From Tricholoma matsutake (lineage: Eukaryota > Basidiomycota > Agaricomycetes > Agaricales > Tricholomataceae), in the NCBI GenBank assembly GCA_026075535.2, contig AP026540.1, forward strand, positions 8,494,001 through 8,558,000: 64,000 bases of DNA, given 5' to 3'. Shown here in pieces: positions 20,110 to 30,759 of this stretch (position 1 is the stretch's first letter; each line of letters opens with the position of its first letter). The position numbers were made by a program, and so were the translations under genes. The notes beneath the pieces are model-generated. The model saw nothing but the letters and a program-made list of their open reading frames with translations. It had not been told where the DNA came from and did not search any database.

Positions 20110-23100
20110 AGAGGTGGCCTGCCTCAATGCCAGGTACCACTGAACTTTCCATTAGCTCTGTACTACTGGCCACTTTGAAAAATCAATCTATGCGCTTAGA
20201 TGTCAAAGTGGCAGGGACAGGCAGAGAAAGAGACATCGAAACCGAAGCCCTACTCGACTCAGGAGCGGGAGGGATATTCATGAGCCATGAATTCGCAGAA
20301 AGCAGTGGATTCGAATTGCGCCCCCTGGAAAGGGTAATCAGAGTCAAGAATGTGGACGGAACCCCAAACAAGAGAGGGGAAATCTCCCACTGTGCCAGAG
20401 GACTCTTAACGATCAACGGAAGGACTTTCCCAACAACCTTCCTGATTGCAGGACTGGGAAAGGAATCAATCATCCTAGGTCTACCATGGCTCAGAAGAAT
20501 CAACCCAGTGATCGACTGGAAGATCGGAACCTTCCAGTTCAGGACGAAGGACGAGACTTACCCAGAGTTCTCATATGGGAAAGGAAGAACCCTTATCGGT
20601 AGGGTACTGACAAAGAAAACTGATGACGAACACCTGTCATGGCGCCAAAGGGGAACCGAGAATAAGAAGAACCCCCTTGACATGACAAAAGAAGAACGAC
20701 AGGCATGGTGCCGAGGCATCATTGCTAGAGATCAAGAAAAGCTTGCCCTCAAGAAGAAGACTGCCGAGGAAGAACGAGCACGATGGAAAAAGGTGGCAAC
20801 CAGAGAACTGGAGAAACTGGCTGCCAAGAAAGAAGAAAGACAACTGGCATTGGCCCGAATAGTTGCAAAACAGAGGGAAAAGATTACCCTGAAGAAAGAG
20901 AAACCAATGAACAAAGAGCAGCGAATGGACTGCTGAAGAATCATCGCCAAGGCAAGATCAATGGGGGGAGCCCTCCATGCTGAACCAAGAGGAAGCAAGA
21001 TGCCCATCGAGACAAGAAAGGCGACGATTGAAGAAATAGACAATGAAGAGATCGCAATCACGACTCTTCAGAACGCAGAACCCATTGGGCCACAAGATGA
21101 AGAAGACACTGGGAAGGAAAACCCAGCACGGCCGGGCCACGAACAGGCAATGGAACAGGCAACGGAACAGGCAACGGAACAACCGAAAGAGACACCCAAA
21201 CCAAAGATCAAAGACGATGAGCTACTGGTCGCCTACATCCGAGGAGAACCCGTCATTGGAATATTCGAACCAGCTAAGACACCGCTGACAGAGGAATATG
21301 ACGAGCCAAAATATGGATATTCTCTGACGACGAAGAAAATCTCTCAGATCATGAAGGCAAAAGGATCACCGCGATATGCTTATGGACAAAACATCTGGAT
21401 TAGGGCAAAGACATCGGTCTCTCAACACCTGACACACAAGAAGGAAGGAGACCCCGAACAGAAGACCCTAGATGAACTACTCCCCGAACAGTACAAGGAG
21501 TATCGACGGATATTCAAAAAGGAAGCATCGGAACAATTCCCAGAATCAAGACCCTGGGATCATGCGATTGAACTAAAACCGGACTTTGTAGCAAAGGATT
21601 GCAGGGTTTACCCATTGTCGCCGGCAGAACAGAAGAAACTCGATGAGTTTCTAGACGAAAGCCTGCAGAAAGGATACATCCGACCATCAAAATCACCCAT
21701 GGCGTCGCCATTCTTCTTCGTTGCGAAGAAGGACTCGGATGCGCTACGACCCTGCCAAGATTACAGGTACTTGAATAACGGAACGATCAAGAACACCTAC
21801 CCGCTGCCGCTGGTAGGAGACCTGTTGGACAAACTAAGAGGGGTGAAATGGTTTACAAAATTGGACATCCGATGGGGATATCACAACATCAGGATCAAAG
21901 ATGGAGATCAATGGAAAGCAGCCTTCAAGACAAATCGGGGGCTGTTTGAGCCAACGGTGATGTTCTTTGGATTATGCAACTCACCGGCGACCTTCCAGGC
22001 AATGATGAACGAGATATTCCGCGACATGATTGGAGAAGGATGGCTCATGATTTACATGGACGACATCCTGATATTCTCCAAGGATCAGAACGAACACCAG
22101 GAAAGGACAAAGAGGGTACTGCAATGACTGGCAGAAAATGATTTATACCTGAAGCCAGAGAAATGCAAGTTCAATGTCCACGAAGTGGAATTCTTGGGTC
22201 TGATCATCCGACCCAATGAGATTGCCATGGACAACACAAAACTGGCAGGTATACAGGATTGGCCAACCCCGACAAACGTAAAGGCAGTCAGATCTTTCCT
22301 GGGATTTGGAAACTTCTACAGGAAGTTTATTGGACATTTTGCGGAGACAAGCAGACCGCTTAATGAACTGACGAAGAAGAACAAGACGTTCGACTGGACA
22401 AAGGAATGCGAACAGGCCTTTCAGACGCTAAAAAGGAAATTCGCAGAAGCACTGGTACTGCTGATGCCAGACCCGACAAAGCCATTCACGATCGAATCAG
22501 ACGCCTCAAAACATGCGACAGGAGGAGTGCTGAGACAAAGGGATACAAATGGAGACTGGCATCCATGCGGATACATATCGCATGCACTGACACCAACAGA
22601 ACGGAACTACAAGATATACAACAGGGAACTTCTGGCGATAGTACGATTGCTGGAAACTTGGAGACACTACTTGCTGGGTTCTGAACACCCGGTAGTAATC
22701 CTCTCGGATCACAAGAACCTAATGTACTTCTGGACAGCACAGAAACTGAACAGACGACAGGCAAGATGGAGCTTATTCCTATCGGAATTTGACTTGCAAC
22801 TCATCCACATACCTGGATCTCAGATGGTACAGAGTGATGCGCTATCACGGAGAGCAGACCATATACCGGAAGAAGACAACAACAATGAAGACGTCACAAT
22901 GCTGCCAGAAACAGTATTTGTGAAATTCATTGACACAGAAATGCATGATCTACTTGCAGGTAGCATCATGAAAGACGATCTGGTAAAGAGCGCAATCGAG
23001 GCACTAAAGACCAAAGGAACACCGCCGATAAGGTCGGCATTAGAAGACTGGAAGATAGAAGATGGTCTTCTATTCTTCCAAGACAGGTGCTATGTCCCAG

Positions 23101-24379
23101 ACAACAGAGAACTACGGAAGAAGCTGGTGCAAAAATACCATGAAGGAGTAACCAGCGGACACCTGGGACAATGGCAAACGACCAAAATGATCAGGAGAGA
23201 CTACTGGTGGCCGGGGATGATGATGTACATCAAGAACTACATTGCTGGATGTGCAGTATGCCAGCAGATGAAGGTCAACACGCACCCGATGAACCCCCCA
23301 CTACAGCCGATCAAATCCGAAGCAACAAGACCATTCGCAATGGTGACGACAGACTTTATAACCAACTTGCCAGAGTCCGACGGTTATGATGCACTCATGG
23401 TCGTGGTAGACCATGGGCTTACAAAGGGGTAATTTTTATCCCTTGCAGGAAAACGATAGATGCATTGGGAGCAGCCACCCTCTACCTAGACAATGTCTAC
23501 AAACGATTCAGCCTCCCAGACAAGATCATCTCCGATAGAGATCCCAGATTCGCCTCGCAGCTTTTCCAGGAGCTAGGAAGATTGCTCGGAATCAAACTGG
23601 CGATGAGCACGGCGTACCACCCCCAGACCGACGGGGAGACAGAATGGGTAAACCAGGAAGTGGAAGTTTACTTACAGATCTTCTGCTCGAACAACCAGGA
23701 GAATTGGAAACACCTTCTCCCAACCACGGAGTTCATGCACAACCAGAGAACACACTCTGTACAGAAGAACTCCCCGTTCTACCTCATGATGGGCTACGAG
23801 CCCAAGGCGATCCCACTCCCCTACCTGAAGACGAACATACCAGCCATAGAAAAATGAATGGTTGCACTGCAATGGGCCCGAGACAAAGCGAAGGCAACTC
23901 ATGAGTTGGCCAGACAAATGATGGCGGAAAGAACGACAAGGCACTTCACCCCATTCAAAGAAGGAGACAGAGTGTGGCTAGAAGCGAAGAACCTCAGAAC
24001 GACGCATCAAACAAAGAAGCTCGCACCGAAAAGAGAAGGACCATTCTCTATCGAGAAGGTCCTGAGCCCACTCTCCTACTGACTGAAGTTGCCAGAACAG
24101 TGGAAAATACACCCGGTATTCCACGCGGCACTTCTTTCCCCATACAAAGAAACCGAGACACACGGACCGAACTTCCCAGAACCACCACCCGACCTGATAG
24201 AAGGCGAATCAGAATATGAAGTGGAAGCGATCATCGGACACAAAAAGAAAGGAAAAACCATGCACTTCCTAGTGAAGTGGGTCGGATACCCAACCTCGGA
24301 GAACTCCTGGGAGCCCAAGGGAAACCTGAAACACACCAAGAAAATCCTTGGAGCATATAAACAGCGACGACAGCTGTAG
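20106..24379 (+). pseudogene. Element C pol: protease, RT, RNase H, integrase, chromodomain
   Basis: Pol is in the -1 frame to gag. The protease has LLDSGAGG (about 20,250) and ILGLPWLRR. A charged Lys/Glu linker runs about 20,600-21,400. RT has PSKSPMASPFFFVAKKD, FTKLDIRWGYHN and YMDD (22,054). RNase H has ESDASKHATGG and LSDHKNLMYFW. Integrase has an HHCC finger (about 23,140-23,270), TTDFIT (about 23,350), SDRDPRF (about 23,532) and YHPQTDGETEWVNQE. A chromodomain (YEVEAIIGHK...FLVKWVGYP) ends the frame at TAG 24,377. TGA codons at 20,934, 22,125, 23,855 and 24,080 and one frameshift near 23,425 (after VVVDHGLTKG) inactivate it. All four TGAs fit Arg codons. Confidence 0.9.
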
Positions 24380-24449
24380 AAACCAAGACCAAAAACACCC
24401 ACCGAACCGACTACAGAAGACCACCCCTAGAAAAGAAAAGAGACGAACC

Positions 24450-24728
24450 ATGCTCACTGGAATAGAGATTCTTGCCATTGTCATTGGCACGATCCTAGCT
24501 GTTGCGACTGCCCTTACCTTCGCATTCTGCCTTTACGAAATCTTTCAACCAAGACCCGAACCCCCGATTACAGACATCGAATTCTCCATCCTACAACACC
24601 CTATGGAGAACCCTTCTCTCTATGAGAATATCACCCCGCTGACACCACTGCCTGAGGCAGCACGAACCAGAAGAACCCAATCGTGGTCCGAGTTCGGACA
24701 TGAGCTATTCCTCCATTGCACCCCCTGA
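24450..24728 (+). CDS. Element C third ORF: small single-pass membrane protein
   Basis: This intact 92-codon ORF lies between the pol stop (24,379) and the purine tract/3' LTR (24,830), in the same orientation as gag-pol. Residues about 5-28 are strongly hydrophobic (IEILAIVIGTILAVATAL...CLY), with almost no residues before them, so it resembles a signal-anchor. A Pro-rich stretch (QPRPEPP) and a Ser/Thr/Glu-rich tail of about 60 residues follow. It is the one frame in element C without a stop. Position matches that of env-like or other third ORFs in some Ty3 elements, but no fusion or envelope features are visible. Chance conservation of a 279-bp frame is possible. Confidence 0.5.
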   Translation: MLTGIEILAIVIGTILAVATALTFAFCLYEIFQPRPEPPITDIEFSILQHPMENPSLYENITPLTPLPEAARTRRTQSWSEFGHELFLHCTP

Positions 24729-24829
24729 CCCCACCCCACTCACCTATCCAGACCACACCCGACCAGACCCCGGAGGAGGAACAAAGATGTTATTCGAAGT
24801 CAGTGACTTCGAAGATAGAGAGAGGGTGA

Positions 24830-25551
24830 TGTTATGATTTTCCGTTATCGTAACCCACGATGGCCAGACGTACGCCAGCAAGGCCGGGTACCTTAATTTT
24901 TCCATTCAACTTGACTCTCCTCCGATGGCAGATGCCCTGACACATGATGACTCCATGCACCTGAACCACTCCCACATGCACCATGGTACGACAACCCCTT
25001 CACATGAGGTCCGTGACATCAGACCCCCACAATCGACATCGGATCCTTGACATCGGATCTGTGACATCGGACGCCTCATGCAAGGCATGAGGCCTATTGT
25101 CTCTATTGTTCTTGTCTATATTTACCTGATAAGCATCTCACTTTCCAATTGGACGATAGGTAGTCCTAGAACAGTATATAAGCTGTAGCTACACTCTGTG
25201 TATTCTCCAGCTTGACCTAATTCAACCAACGGTCTTAGACTCAACCAGAACACTCGACAACTAAGGAAGTCCCTTAGTTGTGATACACTCAAACTCAACA
25301 GCTTAGGAAGCCCCTAGCTGTGATAACCCAAACTCGACAGTTGGAAAGCCTCCAACTGTGATACACGAACGAATGGTCTACTCAGAAAGCCTCTGAGTAC
25401 GGATAGCCATGACTACTTGAGGAAGTACCCAAGTGGAGGCAGGAAGCCCGATACACTAGGAAAGTCTCCTAGTGCGATACCAATACAGTTGGAAAGCCTC
25501 CAACTGCGATACACAAAGCCGAGGCTGAGTCAAGGACCTATAGTCTTAACA
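24830..25551 (+). repeat. 3' LTR of element C
   Basis: This 722-bp partner of 18,266-18,967 follows a purine tract (gaagatagagagagggtga). It repeats the TATA box, the 11-mer (25,208-25,218) and the hairpin array (about 25,257-25,507), whose loops are unchanged. The last hairpin has lost its closing pair through T to C. Confidence 0.92.
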
Positions 25552-25556
25552 GCGAT

Positions 25557-26654
25557 GGTGGTCGACCCCGCATGTGCAGCAGCTTGTATCTTGTCATACG
25601 CAGCTTTTGCCTTGGCTGCATTCGCTGCCATCACCCGCTTGCAATCTTCCAGGGTGGGCCGGGGGTTGGTACAGTTCCGTCTGAGGTGACCTGCATAAAA
25701 AACGCGACATTTGTAGCACCTGAGGTGCTGTCTCAGGAGAGTTTTCTCATCTTCAGTGAGCAGTTTGAGAGGTGTGGTGTGGGTGACGTTTGGGGGAGCA
25801 GGGGACGTGGTCGTGGTGATGCTGATGTTTTGCACTGACGAGTCTCGCAAGATGTTGCCAGCTTTTGCAGCGTGGGAGACCCATCCAGCGCGGCTCGCTT
25901 GCAAATCCTGCTCTAGAAGAAGAAGCTGTTCCATCCAGTCCTCGAAATCTGTAATGGCGTCGAGGGTACCCTTTGTGGCTCCAGGTGTGATGCCGTTGTT
26001 GGCTTTGTAAAGCCGTTTCATTCCGTCAGAGAGACGAGGAATCAAGTGCAGTCGGAAACGATCATCGGGAATGTGATAAGGCGACTTGGCTGTGCCAAGT
26101 TCATCGTTTGCATTATGGACACTGTTGACCCAAGTGAGGAGCTCGGTCATGCCCTGAGGCAAGATCTGGTCTTGTATGAGCTCGTCCTCCCAAGAACGAG
26201 GTAAGAATTTCTTCTTGAGAGCGATCAGAAAATCCTGGAAGCTGAGTGTGAGCAATCGAGCTTCTTCTGCATTGATCCAAGACTGGACCACTGAGGACTC
26301 AAAGTTGTAGATAATCTTCCCAACGTGGTCAGCTGCAGGGATGTCCTTCACAGAAAAATAGTGATGGCAAGCTGTATTGAATTCTCGGACAGCTTTGACT
26401 GTCAGACATCCGGCGGTGAGGAGGGGTGCGGAGGAAGGTGATGCCTACTTAACTTCAGTGGCTGCATACAGGGGGGTAACGGTGGAAGTCATCGTGGTCA
26501 TTGTGCTGGGGGTGTCAGACTCAGAGTCGGATGCGGAGGTGCATTTGAGTGACGGTTGCTTAGCAGTGGTCACAGGGGCTGGTGTTGGGACTGGGGATGG
26601 CAATAGTGAAGAAAGGGGAGACGACAGTGTGTTTAGAGGTACAGGGGCATGCAC
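25557..26654 (-). pseudogene. LTR element D gag
   Basis: Minus strand. A Ser/Thr/Pro-rich N-terminal part (26,654-26,445) is separated by one TAG from the capsid-like region (KDIPAADHVGKIIYNFESS; FQDFLIALKKKFLP; DDRFRLHLIPRLSDGMKRLY). A zinc-binding motif follows, CYKCRVFYAGHLRRNC, with spacing CX2CX6HX4C. The frame runs on to the boundary with element C and resumes at 18,265. Gag of this kind is common next to retrotransposon proteases in mushrooms. Whether D is Ty3- or Ty1-type cannot be settled because RT is missing. Confidence 0.7.
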
Positions 26655-27128
26655 TCTACTCCTGGTGGTGAGTGGTGCAGCTTGTGAGGGAAGTCGAGAC
26701 AGATTGTTGGTGATAGTTGTGTCATATATGGGCGGTGAATCTGGGCGATGCTCTTTGACTGGGCCTGTTAAATAGGCAAGGTGGGATAACGCTGGGGTTG
26801 GGGCAGATGTTGATAGTACCGGGCTTCCACAATTTCTGATGCGGCAGCCTCTTCTCGCCCAAAAAGGGTAGATAGCAGTCGGTTACAGCAACTTCTTGAG
26901 GTTCTCGCCCAGAAAGGGTAGATAGCCACCGGATACGGTAGTGAAATGGTTGTTTGAGCTCAGTGGTGTTGCGTTTTGTTCCGCACTTCAGTATCAAGAT
27001 ACGATGGGGGGTTTTGGTTTCTCCAAGTTTTTGATAGGGCATTTTGGAAAGATACTCGTCAAGTTTGAATTTAAAAAAAAGTGTAATGAAAGCACACTTG
27101 TGCCTTGACCACTTAAGAGTGTGAACCA

Positions 27129-27318
27129 TGTAAATTGGAACTTGATATGGATTGAAAGAGGAATGAAGAACTAACTAAGACATCGTTCACAAATCAACAG
27201 TTATGCATGTGATCGTGTATATCAGTAATGGTCCCAAAAGGGAAGACATGTGATAGAAAAGGTTGCGCGTTGGTGGGAAGTAGGAAGGTAGTAAGATAAG
27301 CGATGGACTTATCTTACA
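27129..27318 (-). repeat. Candidate 5' LTR of element D
   Basis: This 190-bp stretch has ends TGTAA...TTACA. On the minus strand it is followed without a gap by TGGTTCACACTC, which looks like a tRNA-type primer site. It lies upstream of D gag, and the tandem repeat R begins right after it. No second copy is in the window, so the call rests on the ends and the PBS. Confidence 0.45.
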
Positions 27319-28203
27319 ACATTCTCTCTTCTTCCCGCCTCATCCCTTCACTTTGACAGACACCATCTGTCCATTTTTCCACCCACCCTCCTCCCATTCT
27401 CTCTCCTAGTGTGCCTTGGTGTAGTCTCATTTTCCCCTTCAGACTTTCTGTCCATTTGTGGGACTAACGGGGCACACTCCAAAGATTCTGATTGCAATTT
27501 TTGCTTTCCACTTTGAAGCATCGATGCGCCTGTCATGTGATGAGCATCATGTGCTGCACCTGACAGTTTCCCAGAATCTTCCCTCAAACCTTGGAAAATC
27601 TTATTTGCAACGCGTTATCAAATAATATTCTACATGGAACTCAAACTCAGATATAATGAGTGCAGCCATACAAAGCTGGTGACTCAACAATAGGCCACGC
27701 GAGCTTGCAAGCTTGGCCAAAAAAGTTGTGTCCAGGCTTTGTAAGCACAACATGATTTTGACGTCTCTTCAACATGTTTCAATGTCTAGTGTCATTAGCC
27801 TGAGAGGTCTGTGCACGATGAAGGTTAAGAAGGACAAAAAAAAGAAACATGTTCTCTCTTCTTCCCACCTCATCCCTTCACTTTGATAGACACCATCTGT
27901 CCATTTTTCCACCCACCCCTCCCATTCTCTCTCCTAGTGTGCCTTGGTGTAGTCTCATTTTCCCCTTCAGACTTTCTGTCCATTTGTGGGACTAATGGGG
28001 CATGCTCCAAAGATTCTGATCGCGATTTTTGCTTTCCACTTTGAAGCATCATGACATGCCTGTCATGTGATGAGCATCATGTGCTGTACCTGACAGTTTC
28101 CCAGAATCTTCCCCCAAACCTTGGAAAATCTTATTTGCAATGTGTTATCAAATAATATTTTACATTGAACTCAAACTCAGATATAACAAGTGTGGCCATA
28201 CAA
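27319..28203 (+). repeat. Tandem ~530-bp repeat R, one full and one truncated unit
   Basis: Unit one is 27,319 to about 27,848. Unit two runs from about 27,849 to 28,203, where the MITE interrupts it after catacaaagct. These units match 17,260-17,862 closely, differing mostly by C/T and G/A. Open frames in them are not protein-like. Confidence 0.82.
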
Positions 28204-28395
28204 AGCTAGATCCCATCAAAAGCTGAGGGGTCCTCTGCCAACTCTAAGCAATTGGAGAAGCCTTTCCCAAGATATCTAAGTGGCTTTGAAACAGCTCAAG
28301 CCAAGCCATTTCAGAGCCATTTCAAAGCTGTTTAAATATTTCAGGAATGGCTTAGAGTTGGCAGAGGACCCCTCAGCTTTTGATGGGATCTAGCT
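28204..28395. mobile_element. MITE with 46-bp perfect terminal inverted repeats
   Basis: The element begins AGCTAGATCCCATCAAAAGC and ends with the exact reverse complement. The two 46-bp arms (28,204-28,249 and 28,350-28,395) match at every base. The 100-bp centre has no coding potential and its own partial symmetry (gctttgaaac/atttcaaagc). It is a non-autonomous DNA transposon or foldback element; superfamily and target duplication are not clear. Confidence 0.8.
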
Positions 28396-29222
28396 CCTCA
28401 AATATTTTGGTAATTTTACATAATTTATTTCCCAAGATAGCAAAAAACCTCGGCTTAAGTCAGCTTAAGCTGTGGCAACACTAGTCCTTGTATGACTATA
28501 AGTGACTGAGGTGGTCAAGCAACTATCTACTGTATATATATGAGTCCTGTCAGATAAAGAAACAATGGGATGGTATCTGTGAGATGTTTGTTCAAGCACA
28601 TCTAAGGGGTGCCCTAAGAATAGCACACACATCACATGCATCGGTCATCGCCTGATCACGGTGGGATTCTCAACAGCCTCAAAAAGCAAGCACAATTCAT
28701 GTTGGGAATTGATAGCATTGGATTTTGGTTGGATTCCAGACCAATGACAGTGATGTTGCTGTGATGAAGATAGTAAGTAGTTCACAGACATGTCGAAATT
28801 TCATAAAAAAAGAAGCATGTGCACGTGATAAACAAATTAATCGCTGCTTGGATTGCTGCGGCGTTACATAAGTTTATACCCCATATGGGGAATCAAGCTC
28901 AAGCCTAATCTGTCGATGCACAATGCACTTGTTTTTTTTCGACGTCTTCCCTCGCGGAAGTATATACTCAACATCACATCCAATTGCCAAGTTCCAGCCT
29001 GTGCTAACCTGCCTCCTCAAGCTCGCCGACGCCATCTTGGCCATTCATAGTACGTACGTGAGGCACTTGTAAGCTGTGGTGAAAGATGCGATTGCTATGT
29101 CAAAATTACCCAATATATTTATCCGAGTTTGATCAGCTAATTATGGTCAGCTTAGTGTTTTTATGACCACGACATGATGCCTGACGGCTTGATACAGCCC
29201 ACGCTCTCTCTCCTATACTACG
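28396..29222. other. Non-coding stretch between the repeats and the PLC-like gene
   Basis: The sequence is AT-rich with no convincing gene or repeat. A small open frame at 28,853-29,050 has no recognisable features. The 3' end should hold the promoter of the gene at 29,223. Confidence 0.5.
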
Positions 29223-30683
29223 ATGTTTCTTTCAAAACATCTCACGCAGGTCGTGCTAAGTTCGTTGTTACTTTCTGCAACTGCATTTCCTCCGGATCGG
29301 CGAGCCACGGTGTGTAATGGACATTCTGAACTGTGTGGCCGCAGCTTCGGCAACGTAACCTTCGTCGGCGCACACGACTCTTACGCAATTGGAGTCAACA
29401 ATTGTCTGTATACCCTTTTGTTATCACTTCTCAGCTCACATTATCCTTTTGCCTGGGCTATAGTGGCTGCTAATCAAGACCAGAACCGCGAGTATTATTG
29501 TTATATTCCGTTAACATTTCAATTGATTCGGAAATATTATTAGTCACCCAACAGTTGAACGATGGAATCCGTATGCTGCAAGTCCAAGCACATTCACAAC
29601 TTGGCGAGATCAGGCTTTGTCATACTTCTTGCGTGAGTGGAATAAATTCCCTTCATAAACCGTTTAAATGACCGTTCGAAAGGCGCTTTTTGATGGCGGT
29701 ACTCTACAAGCCTACCTTACGACCGGTGAGCTTCAGCAGCAAGATTAGAGACAATTTTTGACGTGAATACAAATACCTAGTTAAGACCTGGCTAAACGCC
29801 AATCCTAATGAGGGTGTGTAAAATTGGTTTTGTAACAGTTTGTCTATGGTCCTCACGCAAAGCTAAGTTCTCTCCATGCTCATCGTGAATATCGACAATC
29901 TCCCGGCTTCTGCCTTCGATACTGTTTTCAAGGCTGCGGGTGTTGATTCCATGTCATTTTCACCTGCCACCTCCACGTTGACTGCGTCAGCGTGGCCGAC
30001 GCTTGGAAGTATGATTAGCAGCGGAAACCGACTGGTTGTGTTCCTTGACAATGGCGCTGACCCGACTGTCTCATATCTAATTGATGGTTTTCTCTTTCTC
30101 ACCCTTGCCTCCGCTATTAGCTAATCATTGACTTTGCAGAGTTTACGAACATGTGGGAGACAGCGTTCGACGTAGTAGATCCCAATCTATTTGATTGTTC
30201 AGTCAATCGAACCAAGGCGCAGGATACAGCGACACAGCTGGGCCTCATCAATCACTTTTTGGACATGCTTGTGCTCGGTCAACCAGCCCCCGACGTAGCC
30301 AAGGCGAATATTACAAATGGCGCTAGTGGACCTGGTTCACTTGGAGCTCAAGTAAATGCATGCATTGCGCTCAATTCAAGATCCCCGAATTTCATGCTTG
30401 TAGATGTAAATCCTCCCTGCCAATCGTTAAGAACCACACTAAAGCATATATATATATCTAGTTCTACGAGTTTGGCGGTGGCTCTGTCTTCCAAGTGGCA
30501 GCCACTGCCAATGGCGTGATTTATAGCTCGACACCAGCTGTACCTCCCGGATCCACCTCTTCGTCATCGTCAACCCCATCCTCTAACGGTTCATATAGGA
30601 GCGCGTTACCTCTTTATGACCAAATGTATCTCGTGACATTCCTGATAGTTATGGGGATATTTGGCGCGTGTACAGTCGTTTAG
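29223..30683 (+). CDS. GPI-anchored PLC-like phosphodiesterase
   Basis: This spliced gene encodes a secreted protein with a PI-PLC X-type fold. The N-terminus is a signal peptide (MFLSKHLTQVVLSSLLLSATAF). Then come CNGHSELCGRSFGNVTFVGAHDSY, with the first catalytic-type His, and EIRLCHTSC with the second. FDGGTLQAYLTT, WLNANPNE, LIVNIDNLPASAF and VVFLDNGAD follow. The C-terminus has a Ser-rich linker and a hydrophobic tail (YLVTFLIVMGIFGACTVV), as in GPI-anchored proteins. Exons: 29,223-29,403; 29,464 to about 29,500; about 29,544-29,632; 29,683-29,725; 29,781-29,813; 29,868-30,086; 30,140-30,405; 30,462-30,683. The second intron is the uncertain one. The substrate is unknown; many family members lack the residues for true phosphoinositide hydrolysis. 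Confidence 0.85.
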
Positions 30684-30759
30684 TTGCTCAGGATATGTTT
30701 ACGGACCTTACGGACTGCTAGAATTATTCTCGGATTAATAAGATGCAGTGAATATATCA

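Larger units (their letters stand above)
18266..25551 (+). mobile_element. Ty3/gypsy chromovirus C, inserted in the Gag of element D
   Basis: Element C is a nearly complete element with LTRs at 18,266-18,967 and 24,830-25,551 and ends TGTTA...TAACA. The flanks GCGAC (18,261-18,265) and GCGAT (25,552-25,556) form a 5-bp duplication with one C/T change. Its order is LTR with hairpin array, self-priming-type PBS, gag, -1 frameshift signal, pol ending in a chromodomain, a small membrane ORF, purine tract and LTR. It is dead by six TGA stops and one frameshift, but otherwise well preserved. Differences between the two LTRs are mostly C/T and G/A, many at CpG. Confidence 0.92.

Noticed and set aside
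19327..24082. In-frame TGAs of element C considered as recoded Arg or selenocysteine codons
   Set aside because: Host genes in the window (CFD1, RFC4, SURF1 region, CWC25 neighbours) use TGA as a normal stop. The element also has a frameshift and its LTRs show the same C to T decay, so mutation explains it better.
27129..27318. Element D considered as a solo LTR
   Set aside because: D gag and a TGG primer-like site follow directly in the right orientation, so it is better read as the 5' LTR of a truncated element.
27348..28052. Repeated minus-strand frames with RHTRRENGR-like text in repeat R
   Set aside because: The same short frame recurs only because the DNA repeats. No start context, domain or codon pattern supports a gene.
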